From CAIVAT01 sp038212325 (GTDB taxonomy: Bacteria > Bacteroidota > Bacteroidia > Bacteroidales > FEN-979): a DNA stretch of 9,920 bases. The stretch covers positions 1 through 9,920 of the forward strand of contig JBBQUQ010000106.1 of assembly GCA_038212325.1 (NCBI GenBank). Direction: 5' to 3'. The translations under genes were made by a program, and so were the position numbers. Every line of letters starts with the position of its first letter. The first letter of the stretch is position 1. Below, one piece after another: positions 1-7,100 of the stretch. The notes beneath the pieces were generated by a model that worked only from the letters and a program-made list of their open reading frames with translations, was not told the DNA's origin and searched no databases.

Positions 1-13
1 GGTCTTTCATCAT
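1..13 (-). CDS. IS3-family transposase OrfB, first codons only (partial)
   Basis: On the minus strand ATGATGAAAGAC begins at 13, in the -1 frame relative to orfA, and runs off the window. It overlaps the orfA stop. In the -1 frame upstream the sequence stays open back to the A9 run and reads RELLATDARVFVKMMKD, so OrfB may be made either by reinitiation here or as an OrfAB fusion after a -1 slip at 52-60. The catalytic DDE domain would lie outside the window. Confidence 0.6.
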
Positions 14-300
14 TTTGACGAATACCCGTGCATCTGTTGCCAAAAGTTCTCTTTTTTTTTAGACAGTTCCAGTTCCATCTGCAAGCGGCCCAAGGCCCGC
101 TCATACTCACTGATCTTGCTGTTCTCGGGACTCTTCTTAAATCCTTTTTCACCTTGCTTCAAGAAAACTTCACGCCACTGCGTGAGGTCAGCTACGGTGA
201 CCTGGTGTTCACGGCTCACCTCTTCGATAGGTTTGCCACGTAATAGTTCCAGAACTAACTGGGTTTTCTTCTTTGCACTTTTTCTAGGTCGTTTTGCCAT
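10..300 (-). CDS. IS3-family transposase OrfA (HTH DNA-binding protein)
   Basis: A 96-aa basic protein starting MAKRPRKSAKKK. Residues about 12-50 form a helix-turn-helix of the type found in IS3 OrfA proteins, which bind the terminal inverted repeats. Residues about 65-83 (ERALGRLQMELELSKKK) form a heptad, leucine-zipper-like helix used for dimerisation in this family. The start at 300 was chosen over an upstream in-frame start at 336 because the basic N-terminus is typical. Near the 3' end, nine consecutive A residues (52-60) form a slippery run. OrfA stops at TGA 10-12 and overlaps ATG codons of the next frame (ATGATGA), the usual IS3 orfA/orfB arrangement. The family assignment is firm; the subgroup is not determined. 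Confidence 0.85.
   Translation of the reverse strand: MAKRPRKSAKKKTQLVLELLRGKPIEEVSREHQVTVADLTQWREVFLKQGEKGFKKSPENSKISEYERALGRLQMELELSKKKENFWQQMHGYSSK
52..60 (-). promoter_or_regulatory. Candidate -1 programmed frameshift site (A9 run)
   Basis: The orfA codons TCT AAA AAA AAA GAG contain nine A residues. IS3 elements commonly use A6/A7-type slippery runs for -1 frameshifting that joins OrfA to OrfB and produces the active transposase. Slipping back one base here enters a frame with no stop before the orfB start and the window edge. The position, near the end of the leucine-zipper helix, is where the family usually places the site. No downstream stimulatory structure was identified. Confidence 0.6.
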
Positions 301-374
301 AAGGTTGGTAAATTTAAGCTTAAAAAGTGCTAACATTTAATTGAGGCTAATATAGATCGAATTTATCCTGAACA

Positions 375-685
375 AGGCCAAGGACAAAATCAACAGGGTT
401 TTTGTCAAAGACCCGGCCTATTGTCGCAATGCCAGGATGGACCCTGCAAATCCGAATCGCATTCCGTTTTTGTTCTATTCTGCCCAGTGGGATTATACTC
501 CCACCGAAAGCGATGGGTCGCTTGTCAAAATCCCGATGTTCGATCCTTATAAATATGACGGTAAACGCTACCAGTACCCGCAGTTTGTCTATCCTGTTTT
601 TTACCGTTCCTTCAATAAATCCTATTACCATCTTTCGGTATGGAATGGCATTCGCGAGAGCGGATGGCTCAAAAACATTGCATGA
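375..685 (+). pseudogene. 3' fragment of a phage structural gene interrupted by the IS (possibly portal-like)
   Basis: The frame is open from 356 to the TGA at 683-685 and encodes about 103 residues after the IS end. Recognisable stretches include RVFVKDPAYCRNARMDP, RIPFLFYSAQWDYTPTES and YPVFYRSFNKSYYHL. The only ATG early in the frame is at 437, in the middle of what looks like conserved sequence, so this is a remnant lacking its own start. The sequence resembles the long conserved protein found just before DUF6712-type genes in Bacteroidota prophages, where I would expect a portal or similar head protein. That role is an inference from position. The reading frame ends by an ATGA overlap with the next gene; whether that is its natural end is uncertain. 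Confidence 0.6.
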
Positions 686-1533
686 GAAGGCTCATTGACA
701 ATATTTCCCAGGTACTTGTTGCTGCTTCCATCAACGTGAGCAACACGATTGAGAACTGGTACCCGTACATTGAAGAAGCCCAGGAAACCTTTATCAGGCC
801 GGTGCTTGGGAAGGATTTGTACGATCAATTGCAGGATACAGTCCTGTTAATAGCCGGTACTGAACAGAACAAGCCACCGATCGAGGTGAAAATGACCGAT
901 CTACTTGAAAGAATCCGTAAGCCACTGGCTCTTTATGCGCTCTGGCTTGGTGCCGATGAATTTGGAGTGAGCGTTTCATCGCAGGGTATCCAGGTCATTG
1001 AAACAACGACCCATAAGACCGCTCCCCAATACCGGGTACAAAATCTCAAAGAGAACTGGATCCGTAGGGCGAACACGGCTTTGGATCTTGCACTGAAATT
1101 CCTCCCTACGCTTTCCCCGCAGTTGTTCGATGAACTGAAGACTGCCCGCAGATCAGACGATCCACTGGGAGTGGAGTATTCCCGACTTCTTGCCCTGATT
1201 CGCCCTGCATTGGCTCACCTGGCAATGGCCAGGGCATTGCAGGAGATTGCCATAGATTTTCTGGATTGGGGAATCTTCGATACGGCCGGTAACACCTTTG
1301 CCAACGTCTCTTCCAAGCAGGCTTCCAACAAGGAAAGGATCGCTGTCATGTATGAAGCAAACCTCCGGGATGGTGAAGCCGAGCTCAAGGCGTTGCAGCA
1401 GTTCCTTGATGAAAATGCCAGTGAAACCCTTTACCCATCATACTTTCATTCTTCCCGGTATGTCGGAATCGTCAAAGCTGAATCCAGAAATGAATTCATC
1501 AATAAATCCACTAACTCTTACTTCCTGGCATGA
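682..1533 (+). CDS. DUF6712-like phage structural protein
   Basis: A 283-aa protein with no signal peptide or membrane segment. Near the N-terminus (residues about 23-45) it has WYPYIEEAQETFIRPVLGKD, the pattern seen at the start of DUF6712 family proteins of Bacteroidota prophages. In the C-terminal half it has RPALAHLAMARALQEIAIDF, also typical. The family sits among head and head-tail connection genes; its exact role is not known to me. The start at 682 was chosen because ATGA overlaps the upstream stop and because the preceding in-frame ATG at 640 would add residues translated from the upstream gene's region in another frame. No Shine-Dalgarno sequence is visible. It is followed by an 84-bp gap, the longest gap in this operon. 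Confidence 0.75.
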   Translation: MRRLIDNISQVLVAASINVSNTIENWYPYIEEAQETFIRPVLGKDLYDQLQDTVLLIAGTEQNKPPIEVKMTDLLERIRKPLALYALWLGADEFGVSVSSQGIQVIETTTHKTAPQYRVQNLKENWIRRANTALDLALKFLPTLSPQLFDELKTARRSDDPLGVEYSRLLALIRPALAHLAMARALQEIAIDFLDWGIFDTAGNTFANVSSKQASNKERIAVMYEANLRDGEAELKALQQFLDENASETLYPSYFHSSRYVGIVKAESRNEFINKSTNSYFLA

Positions 1534-1535
1534 AT

Positions 1536-1583
1536 TGCCCAAACGACTTGTTTCGATCAGAGACACAACACCAGCTTTGGGCA
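1536..1583. repeat. Inverted repeat TGCCCAAA / TTTGGGCA in the intergenic gap
   Basis: Arms lie at 1536-1543 and 1576-1583, a perfect 8-bp match with a 32-nt loop. It falls just after the stop of the DUF6712-like gene and is followed by an A9 run (1599-1607), not a T run, so it is not a standard terminator. It could be a weak RNA structure or chance. Confidence 0.3.
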
Positions 1584-1617
1584 TTCCATGTGACCATTAA
1601 AAAAAAATTATTATCAC

Positions 1618-1908
1618 ATGAAACCAATCGACTTTATCCTTCAGGATGTCTTTGACATCATCAAGATCATCGCAATTCCGGTTATCGGGTTTTTCCTATA
1701 CCAATTTTATATAGGTGTCATTGCCCTCAAAAAATCAGTCGATAAGTTGATTGTCCAGATACAGTGCCGGGAGACTTACTGCACCGAAAAACACAAAGAG
1801 ATCGGCGAACACCTGTGCCGGCATGATACCGGGATCGATGAAATGAAAGTCACCCTGGGTGATCATGGTGAGCGGATTTCAAAAGTTGAAGGCCAATTAT
1901 CAAAATAA
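1618..1908 (+). CDS. Small single-pass membrane protein with coiled-coil tail, lysis-associated
   Basis: A 96-aa protein. Residues about 14-36 (IIKIIAIPVIGFFLYQFYIGVIA) are one hydrophobic membrane segment. The rest is polar and mostly helical, with a heptad-like end (GERISKVEGQL). Between residues 50 and 69 there is a cluster of Cys and His: C50, C55, H59, H65, C67, H69. The gene lies directly before the holin-like and endolysin genes, and short membrane plus coiled-coil proteins of this layout occur next to phage lysis genes (compare XhlA-type proteins, which carry the membrane segment at the other end). I do not recognise the family, and a lysis-accessory role is inferred from position. 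The upstream region is A-rich with no Shine-Dalgarno sequence. Confidence 0.6.
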   Translation: MKPIDFILQDVFDIIKIIAIPVIGFFLYQFYIGVIALKKSVDKLIVQIQCRETYCTEKHKEIGEHLCRHDTGIDEMKVTLGDHGERISKVEGQLSK

Positions 1909-1913
1909 AAAAC

Positions 1914-2081
1914 ATGAAAGAAAGAATCTTTAAGAATTGGAAAACCACCCTGGCCGGCGTTCTCATGCTGGCAGGCGGATTGGCATTAGTAGGTTTGGGC
2001 AAGGCAACCCTGACCGAATACGTGGTATTTGTCCCCGTTTGCTTTGCCCTGATTTTTGTCAAGGACCCAACATTTAAATAG
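1914..2081 (+). CDS. Holin-like small membrane protein
   Basis: A 55-aa protein beginning MKERIFKNWKTTLAGVLMLA. A short basic N-terminus carrying the NWKTTLAG pattern is followed by two hydrophobic segments, about residues 12-29 and 35-50, separated by a short turn. It ends VKDPTFK. This is the layout of small Bacteroidota phage holin-like proteins, which form membrane lesions that release or trigger the endolysin. It starts 5 bp after the preceding stop and ends 4 bp before the endolysin start. The holin call rests on size, topology and the adjacent muramidase. Confidence 0.68.
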   Translation: MKERIFKNWKTTLAGVLMLAGGLALVGLGKATLTEYVVFVPVCFALIFVKDPTFK

Positions 2082-2085
2082 TAAC

Positions 2086-2607
2086 ATGGCAAAGATAATG
2101 GTGTTTGCCCCGAAGATCCTTCGATACGAAGGCGGATTCGTCAATGATCCCAAAGACAAGGGAGGCGCGACGAACATGGGTGTGACCCTGGCCACCTGGC
2201 GACAGGTAGGATATGACAAAGACGGTGATGGCGACATTGACGCTGAAGACATCAAGATGCTCACCGCCAACGATGCTATCTCAGTGTTGAAACTGAACTA
2301 CTGGAACCGGTGGAAAGCTGATCAGATTACCAACCAAAGCATTGCAGAAATCCTAGTTGATTGGGTCTGGGGAAGCGGAAAGTGGGGGATTGTCATTCCG
2401 CAACGGATATTGAAAGTTCCTGACGATGGTATTGTCGGGAATGCAACGATGTTTGCCTTGAACAGCGCCAATCAGAGAGGGCTTCATGACGCCATCTTTC
2501 AGGCGAGGAAATCTTTCATCAGTGAACTGGTCAGAAATCATCCGGATCAGCTCAGATTCTTTAATGGCTGGATGAACCGTTTGAACAATTTCAAATTCGT
2601 CGCATGA
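2086..2607 (+). CDS. GH108-type endolysin (N-acetylmuramidase)
   Basis: A 173-aa enzyme expected to cut the glycan backbone of peptidoglycan at the end of infection. Residues 13-17 (RYEGG) are the GH108 signature, with E15 the catalytic glutamate. The glycosidase domain follows with GGATNMGVTLATW. Residues 44-55 (DKDGDGDIDAED) fit an EF-hand loop with acidic residues at positions 1, 3, 5, 7, 9 and 12. The C-terminal half (ILVDWVWGSGKWG, then DDGIVGNATMFALN) matches the peptidoglycan-binding domain often paired with GH108 (PG_binding_3 type). There is no signal peptide, so export would depend on the holin encoded just upstream. The start at 2086 was preferred over 2056, which lies inside the holin gene. 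Its stop overlaps the next ATG (ATGA). Confidence 0.9.
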   Translation: MAKIMVFAPKILRYEGGFVNDPKDKGGATNMGVTLATWRQVGYDKDGDGDIDAEDIKMLTANDAISVLKLNYWNRWKADQITNQSIAEILVDWVWGSGKWGIVIPQRILKVPDDGIVGNATMFALNSANQRGLHDAIFQARKSFISELVRNHPDQLRFFNGWMNRLNNFKFVA

Positions 2608-2961
2608 TAAAACCGGGTTTTCTGATCATGCTCTTGGTCGTTTCTTTGACCGGGTGCATTTCTGAGCAGCGTTGCCAGAAGCGTTATCCACCTGCTGAAG
2701 GTGGTTCCTTTCATTGCTCTGAAGGATAACATCCTTACGGCAGGGGCAAAGGTTGACAGCAGCTCCGTCTACATTGCTTGGAAAGAAACCCATATCCGGG
2801 AATCCAAAATACAACTGAAGGTCATTGAAAATCCGGTTTACAAGGTATCCGGCTTTCAGAATTTTTTGATCTGGTCTGGAGGGATCGCCTGGTCGATCCT
2901 TCTTATTCTCATTGGTTTTGCTCTGATCAGGGCATTTATCAAAAAGAAACTGCCGCTATGA
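2604..2961 (+). pseudogene. Spanin-like lipoprotein (u-spanin layout) split by a +1 frame change
   Basis: Two overlapping pieces read as one protein. Frame 1 (2604-2729, 41 aa) starts MIKPGFLIMLLVVSLTGC, a lipoprotein signal peptide with lipobox LTGC (Cys18), followed by CQKRYPPAE, a pattern common in Bacteroidota phage lipoproteins. It then degenerates to a stop. The +1 frame takes over near 2697-2703 (VVPFIALKDN...) and runs to 2961, ending in one membrane segment (SGGIAWSILLILIGFALIRA) and a basic tail KKK. Joined, they give about 119 aa with a lipidated N-terminus and a C-terminal membrane anchor. This is the unimolecular spanin layout that fuses outer and inner membranes after endolysin action. 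Position right after the endolysin supports this. Dropping one G in GAAGGTGG (2698-2705) restores the frame. It could instead be two genes, or an assembly error. Confidence 0.6.
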
Positions 2962-3764
2962 ACCAGGTTGAAATTGATGGGATGGTCTTCTCAATGCCTT
3001 CCGAATGGAATGAGCTTACAAAGCAGCAGGGGTTGTTTGTCAGCCGTCTGTTTCAGCAACAGATATCCATAGTGGATTTTAAGCTCAGGGCGCTTTTTGA
3101 TTTTCTTCCGGTCAGGCCGAAAGTAATCAAACGAATTCACCCCGAAGATGTCCATTTACTTTGTGAATCCATTGATTTCCTGCTTAAGGAGGTTTCCCTG
3201 ACCAGAAACCCTTTGCCCGAAATAGGAACCGGCCACCGAAGATACATTGGCCCATCAGATGCAATGATGAACTGCACCTTTGGAGAATTCACGATGGCAC
3301 ATTCCTTGCTCGATTCCTTTTCAAAAACCAAGGAGCAAAAGTATCTCGATGAACTGGCGGCAGTCTTGTACCGTCCAAAGAATTGGTTTTGGTTTATCCG
3401 GAAAAACTTCACCGATAACCAGGATCCCAGGAAAAAGTATGCAAACCGGACCCTAAAAAGCAGGTCGCGGAGATTTGCCAAACTGGATTACATTGTAAAG
3501 TACTCCGTATTCCTGTTCTTTTCCGGGGTACTGAATTCCTTGCCTGGGTTATACCCTTATGTTTATCAGGATCATGGTGATTCCGGCAATGAAGACAGCG
3601 GCTGGGCATCCCTGATCATCTCCCTTGCCGATGGAAAGACCGATGATAAAAGCCTTGAAACGATCATGAATTCAAATCTTTACAATGTGATGATCGGATT
3701 AAACAAGAAGGCAAAAGAGTATCACGAGTATATGCACAAGATCGAATCCTATGACCGATATTAA
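2958..3764 (+). CDS. Conserved-looking phage protein of unknown function (tail-assembly region)
   Basis: A 268-aa soluble protein starting MNQVEIDGMVFSMPSEW, with no signal peptide. The middle has ELAAVLYRPKNWFWF, and the segment after it is rich in basic residues (RKKYANRTLKSRSRRFAK). A partly hydrophobic stretch, YSVFLFFSGVLNSLPGLYPY, lies near residues 181-200. It starts within an ATGA overlap of the preceding frame and overlaps the next gene by 14 bp, so it belongs to the same operon. Proteins of this size between lysis or structural genes and the tape measure often act in tail assembly, but I do not recognise a defined family and the role is not shown by the sequence. Confidence 0.6.
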   Translation: MNQVEIDGMVFSMPSEWNELTKQQGLFVSRLFQQQISIVDFKLRALFDFLPVRPKVIKRIHPEDVHLLCESIDFLLKEVSLTRNPLPEIGTGHRRYIGPSDAMMNCTFGEFTMAHSLLDSFSKTKEQKYLDELAAVLYRPKNWFWFIRKNFTDNQDPRKKYANRTLKSRSRRFAKLDYIVKYSVFLFFSGVLNSLPGLYPYVYQDHGDSGNEDSGWASLIISLADGKTDDKSLETIMNSNLYNVMIGLNKKAKEYHEYMHKIESYDRY

Positions 3765-4176
3765 CAGCTATGAGCCGCTGGATGCCCTGCGGTCATCTAT
3801 AAAATATCCTGCTCTGATCCTGACAAGCCTTTCCGGAAGCTTTGAAGCTTCAAACATGGATAACATCCTGGATTCTGTCAATGGAGGGTTTCTGATCATT
3901 GGGCATCTGAATCAGATTGATGATTTTTCCGGTGAAGTGCAGATTCTTTCCAAAATGAAGCAGATCGGAACTGATATAATCGCCAGGATGCTGCATGACT
4001 ATATGGAATGTGAACTTATTGCAGTGAAAGCCATTCCCGGGTTTAATATCAATTCTGTGAGTTATGAAATGCTGGGGCCGGTGTTTGATAATGATTATGG
4101 GATGATGTATTCCTTTAAGATTCAGGATTTGATTGATCTTGAGTTTAAGGAAGATAATTGGATAATAGCACACTGA
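3751..4176 (+). CDS. Phage protein of unknown function preceding the tape-measure region
   Basis: A 141-aa acidic protein (MTDINSYEPLDALRSS at the start, EFKEDNWIIAH at the end). It is soluble, with no membrane segment. The pattern GGFLIIGHLNQIDDFSG followed by an alpha/beta-like arrangement would suit a small tail or neck protein such as a tail terminator, but there is no diagnostic motif. It overlaps the upstream gene by 14 bp and is the last plus-strand gene before the convergent cassette; its stop is 7 bp from the stop of the large minus-strand gene. In an undisturbed phage operon the frameshifted gene at 8543 probably followed it directly. Confidence 0.55.
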   Translation: MTDINSYEPLDALRSSIKYPALILTSLSGSFEASNMDNILDSVNGGFLIIGHLNQIDDFSGEVQILSKMKQIGTDIIARMLHDYMECELIAVKAIPGFNINSVSYEMLGPVFDNDYGMMYSFKIQDLIDLEFKEDNWIIAH

Positions 4177-4183
4177 TCACGTC

Positions 4184-7100
4184 TCAGTCGTGGAGACATC
4201 TGACTGGTAATGCGTTAGCTCTTGATGACGGATATAAAGAAACTGAGTAATTGTAAATATTCATTCCATGCGAAAGGGCTTTATAGGATCCCCACGGTGT
4301 CGATGTCCAGAACAGGACGGCAAAATCGGCAAAGCTCCAGCTTGAGTTCAGGTAAAAGACACCTCCGGTCAAAGCCCTGAACCCGGAGATGACGGAATCC
4401 TGAAGCGGCTTTCCGGCAAAGCCATAACCATTGTAGAAATTGCACAATGTTGTCCAGTCGTTGTCCGTGGGGATATGCCATGCAGGCGGACAGATGCCCT
4501 GAGCAGCCGGAGTGTCGTCGTAACGCATCATCTCATCCCACTGGTAGAGACCGCTGTATTTCGAGCATTTGGCGGGATCGTTGCCGAAACAATATTTTTC
4601 ATCCGTGCAGTTGTCCATTTGAACCAGGGAAGATACGACTTGCGTCCCCCTGTTCAGGTTGGCAGCCATCCAGCACTGCGAGCCGATCTGCACCGTAGGG
4701 TAGGTCTTGCCGTCGCGGATGTCGGTCAGGGTGTTGCCGCAGGTGAAAGCAGGAACCGGTTGCACGGCAATCGTCTTTGTTTTGGATGCGCTGCACAGGT
4801 AAACATTGGTGTAGGAATAGGCGATCGTCTTCAGCCCGGTTCCGGCAACAGCGGGATCGAATGATCCGGTCAGGGCATTCACCCCCGGACCCGACCAGGC
4901 GCCTCCCAACGGAAGGCCGCCTTTCAGCTTGAAAGGTTTGGCATTGACCGTTGTCAGGGTATCGAAGCAGGCGGAGAATGATACCGGGGGAGCCAGGGAT
5001 CCGCTCAGCACGATCTTGTTGGAGACAGCGGGGTTGGACGATATGCAGGCCAGGTTGGAGGTCATCACACAGCGAACGCTGTCATGATCCGAGGGATTGT
5101 AAATGAATATCAGAGAATTGCTCCCGGCATTAGCCCCGTTCACCTTCCATTGAAAGACCGGGGAAGCACCGCCGTTGCCGGGAGCGGCCGTAAAAGTGAC
5201 CGGCGATCCCGGACAGAACGGGTTTGGATTGGCCGCAATGGCAACCGAAGCAGGCAATCCCGGAGTGCCCGTCATGACGATGGGGTTCGAAGAGGCAGGG
5301 CTGCCTGAAACGCATTGCAGGGAAGAGGTCAGGATGCAGGTGACCACATCTCCTGTAACGGGGTTATAGTTGTAGGTCGAACTGTTGGCGCCTGCATTCG
5401 TCCCGTTTACCTTCCACTGGAAAACAGCCAGCGGGCCGCCATTGACGGCGGCGGCGGAAAATGTAACGGATGTTCCCATGCAGAACGGATTGGAAGAGGC
5501 GGCAATGGAAACGCTTGCAGGGAGCTGAGGGTTGACCGTCATGATCACTGCAGGAGAAGTCGCCGGATTGCCGGTTGCGCATGTCTCCGACGAGGAAAGA
5601 GTACAGGCAACTGCATCATTGTTCGCCGGCACGTAAGAATAAACGGGACTGTTGGTGCCTGCGGGAATCCCGTTCACCTTCCATTGATAAAAGGGTGCCG
5701 AACCCCCGTTGACGGGAACAGCCGTGAAGGCAACTGTCGTGCCGGTACAGACGTTATTGGCGGAAGCGGAGACTGCAACGCTGACCGGCAGCAGCGGGTT
5801 CACCGTCATGGCAACTATGTTTGATGCAGCGGGGTTGTTCGAGATGCAAACCGTCATCGAGGATGTCAGCACGCATTGAACCTGGTCGCCGTTCGCCGGA
5901 GCATACGCGAACACCGGGCTGTTGCTGCCCGAAACGGCTCCATTCACCTTCCATTGGTAAACGGGAGAGGTTCCCGGATTGGTCGGAATGGCTGTGAAAG
6001 TCACCTGTGTTCCCGAGCAGATATTTGACTGAGTTGTATTAATTACAATATTAGTGGTTAGAGGCGATGTGACTGTTATAAATAATGTGTCTGATACTCC
6101 AATATTACAATTGTTAAAGCCGCTTGCTATCAGTTTATAACTTCCTGGTCCTGGAAAGGTCACATTATTTAAAATCCCTGAAGACGTACTCCAACTTTGA
6201 ATAATTGTTGCGCCATTCACTAATTTCCAATTGAACCCTGTAGCTCCCACTAAAGGGTTTGGAATTAACGAATATTCATATAGAAACCCAGAAATGAAAC
6301 AAATTTCCTTAGGCCCAGCAATACTATCTATGTTGGCAATAACTGAAGATAGCGATGCATTGAAAATCGTATCAGGGGTGGATGAATACCACCAAGTATT
6401 TAAGGTACGTCCGATGCCAAAACCTGTTGTTGGGAGTTGAGTACCTGGCCAAACATGACAACCGGATAATAAGGTACTTAAACAACCATCAACTTGAAAT
6501 TGCCCATTTGGTATCAATGTGTCACTCCAGAACTGTAAAGGAGCTTGCATAAGAGGACGAATGACTCCGACCTTAAACCCATTATTATTCCCTGGGGCAT
6601 TATAAATAGGGAAATTCACTACTCCGTTTAAATATGAAATCTCAATGTTAAAGAAACTATTTGGTGGCACTTGATTGCCGAGTCCATTTAACCCATTCCA
6701 AGTAATTGTATCAATTCCATTTCTAACGGAATCCAAAATAATTACGTCTTCTGATTGTATGCCAGACAAGGAATTTATATCAATATGAACCTGGACAAGT
6801 CCAACTTTATTCGTAGTGAAGATTATATAGTAAAGCCCACTACAATTTGAAATAAAAGTGGCAGATGGTGGTATAATTGAGCCAATTGTTCCAGAAGGGA
6901 AGATAGCAGAATCAGGGTTATTGAAAAAAACTTTGAATTCCGGATAATTTGATTTACCTATTACCGATCTACGGCTCAAGGAAAATGAGGCAGGTGGTTC
7001 ACTACAACCATTTCTATTGAGATATAGTTGAAAAGGATACATCGCTAGAAATTGGTTGAATTTAATTGAATCAACAATTCCATCATTTGAAAGAACGGAC

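Larger units (their letters stand above)
1..374 (-). mobile_element. IS3-family insertion sequence, left-end portion (truncated by window edge)
   Basis: This is the upstream end of an insertion sequence transcribed on the minus strand, with orfA complete and orfB cut by the window edge. IS3 elements end in TG...CA. Two candidate outer ends can be read on the minus strand: TGTTAGCACTTTTT from 335, or TGTTCAGGATAAATTCGATC from 374. I prefer 374 because the interrupted phage reading frame has stop codons at 338-340 and 353-355 but is fully open immediately after 374. That end also leaves a 74-bp leader before orfA, which is reasonable for this family. The other inverted repeat and the target duplication lie outside the window, so the boundary is inferred. 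Confidence 0.72.

Noticed and set aside
28..340. Plus-strand frames 28-243 and 116-340
   Set aside because: They lie antisense to a clear IS3 OrfA with HTH and leucine-zipper features.
402..698. Plus-strand frame 402-698 and minus-strand frame 347-631
   Set aside because: Both overlap the better-supported phage fragment ending at 685; the alternative frames give no recognisable protein.
1298..1600. Plus-strand frame 1298-1600 extending past the DUF6712-like gene
   Set aside because: Most of it overlaps the DUF6712-like gene in another frame, and it ends in the A-rich gap without a start context.
3137..4173. Minus-strand frames 3137-3481, 3409-3609 and 3850-4173
   Set aside because: They are antisense to two tightly overlapped phage genes and have no protein-like features.
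4181..4206. Short hairpins GTCTC/GAGAC and CAGTC/GACTG at the convergent gene ends
   Set aside because: The stems are only 5 bp, mutually exclusive, and lack a T run on either strand, so a terminator call is not supported.
4475..5824. Long plus-strand open frames (4475-4864, 5084-5369, 5315-5824) opposite the large secreted gene
   Set aside because: They are shadows created by the GC-rich repeat coding on the minus strand; their translations are Arg/Gly/Cys-rich with no domain, signal or start context.
5000..6067. Regularly spaced repeats that might suggest a CRISPR array
   Set aside because: The period is about 267 bp, and the repeats are diverged and encode Ig-like domains in one continuous frame.
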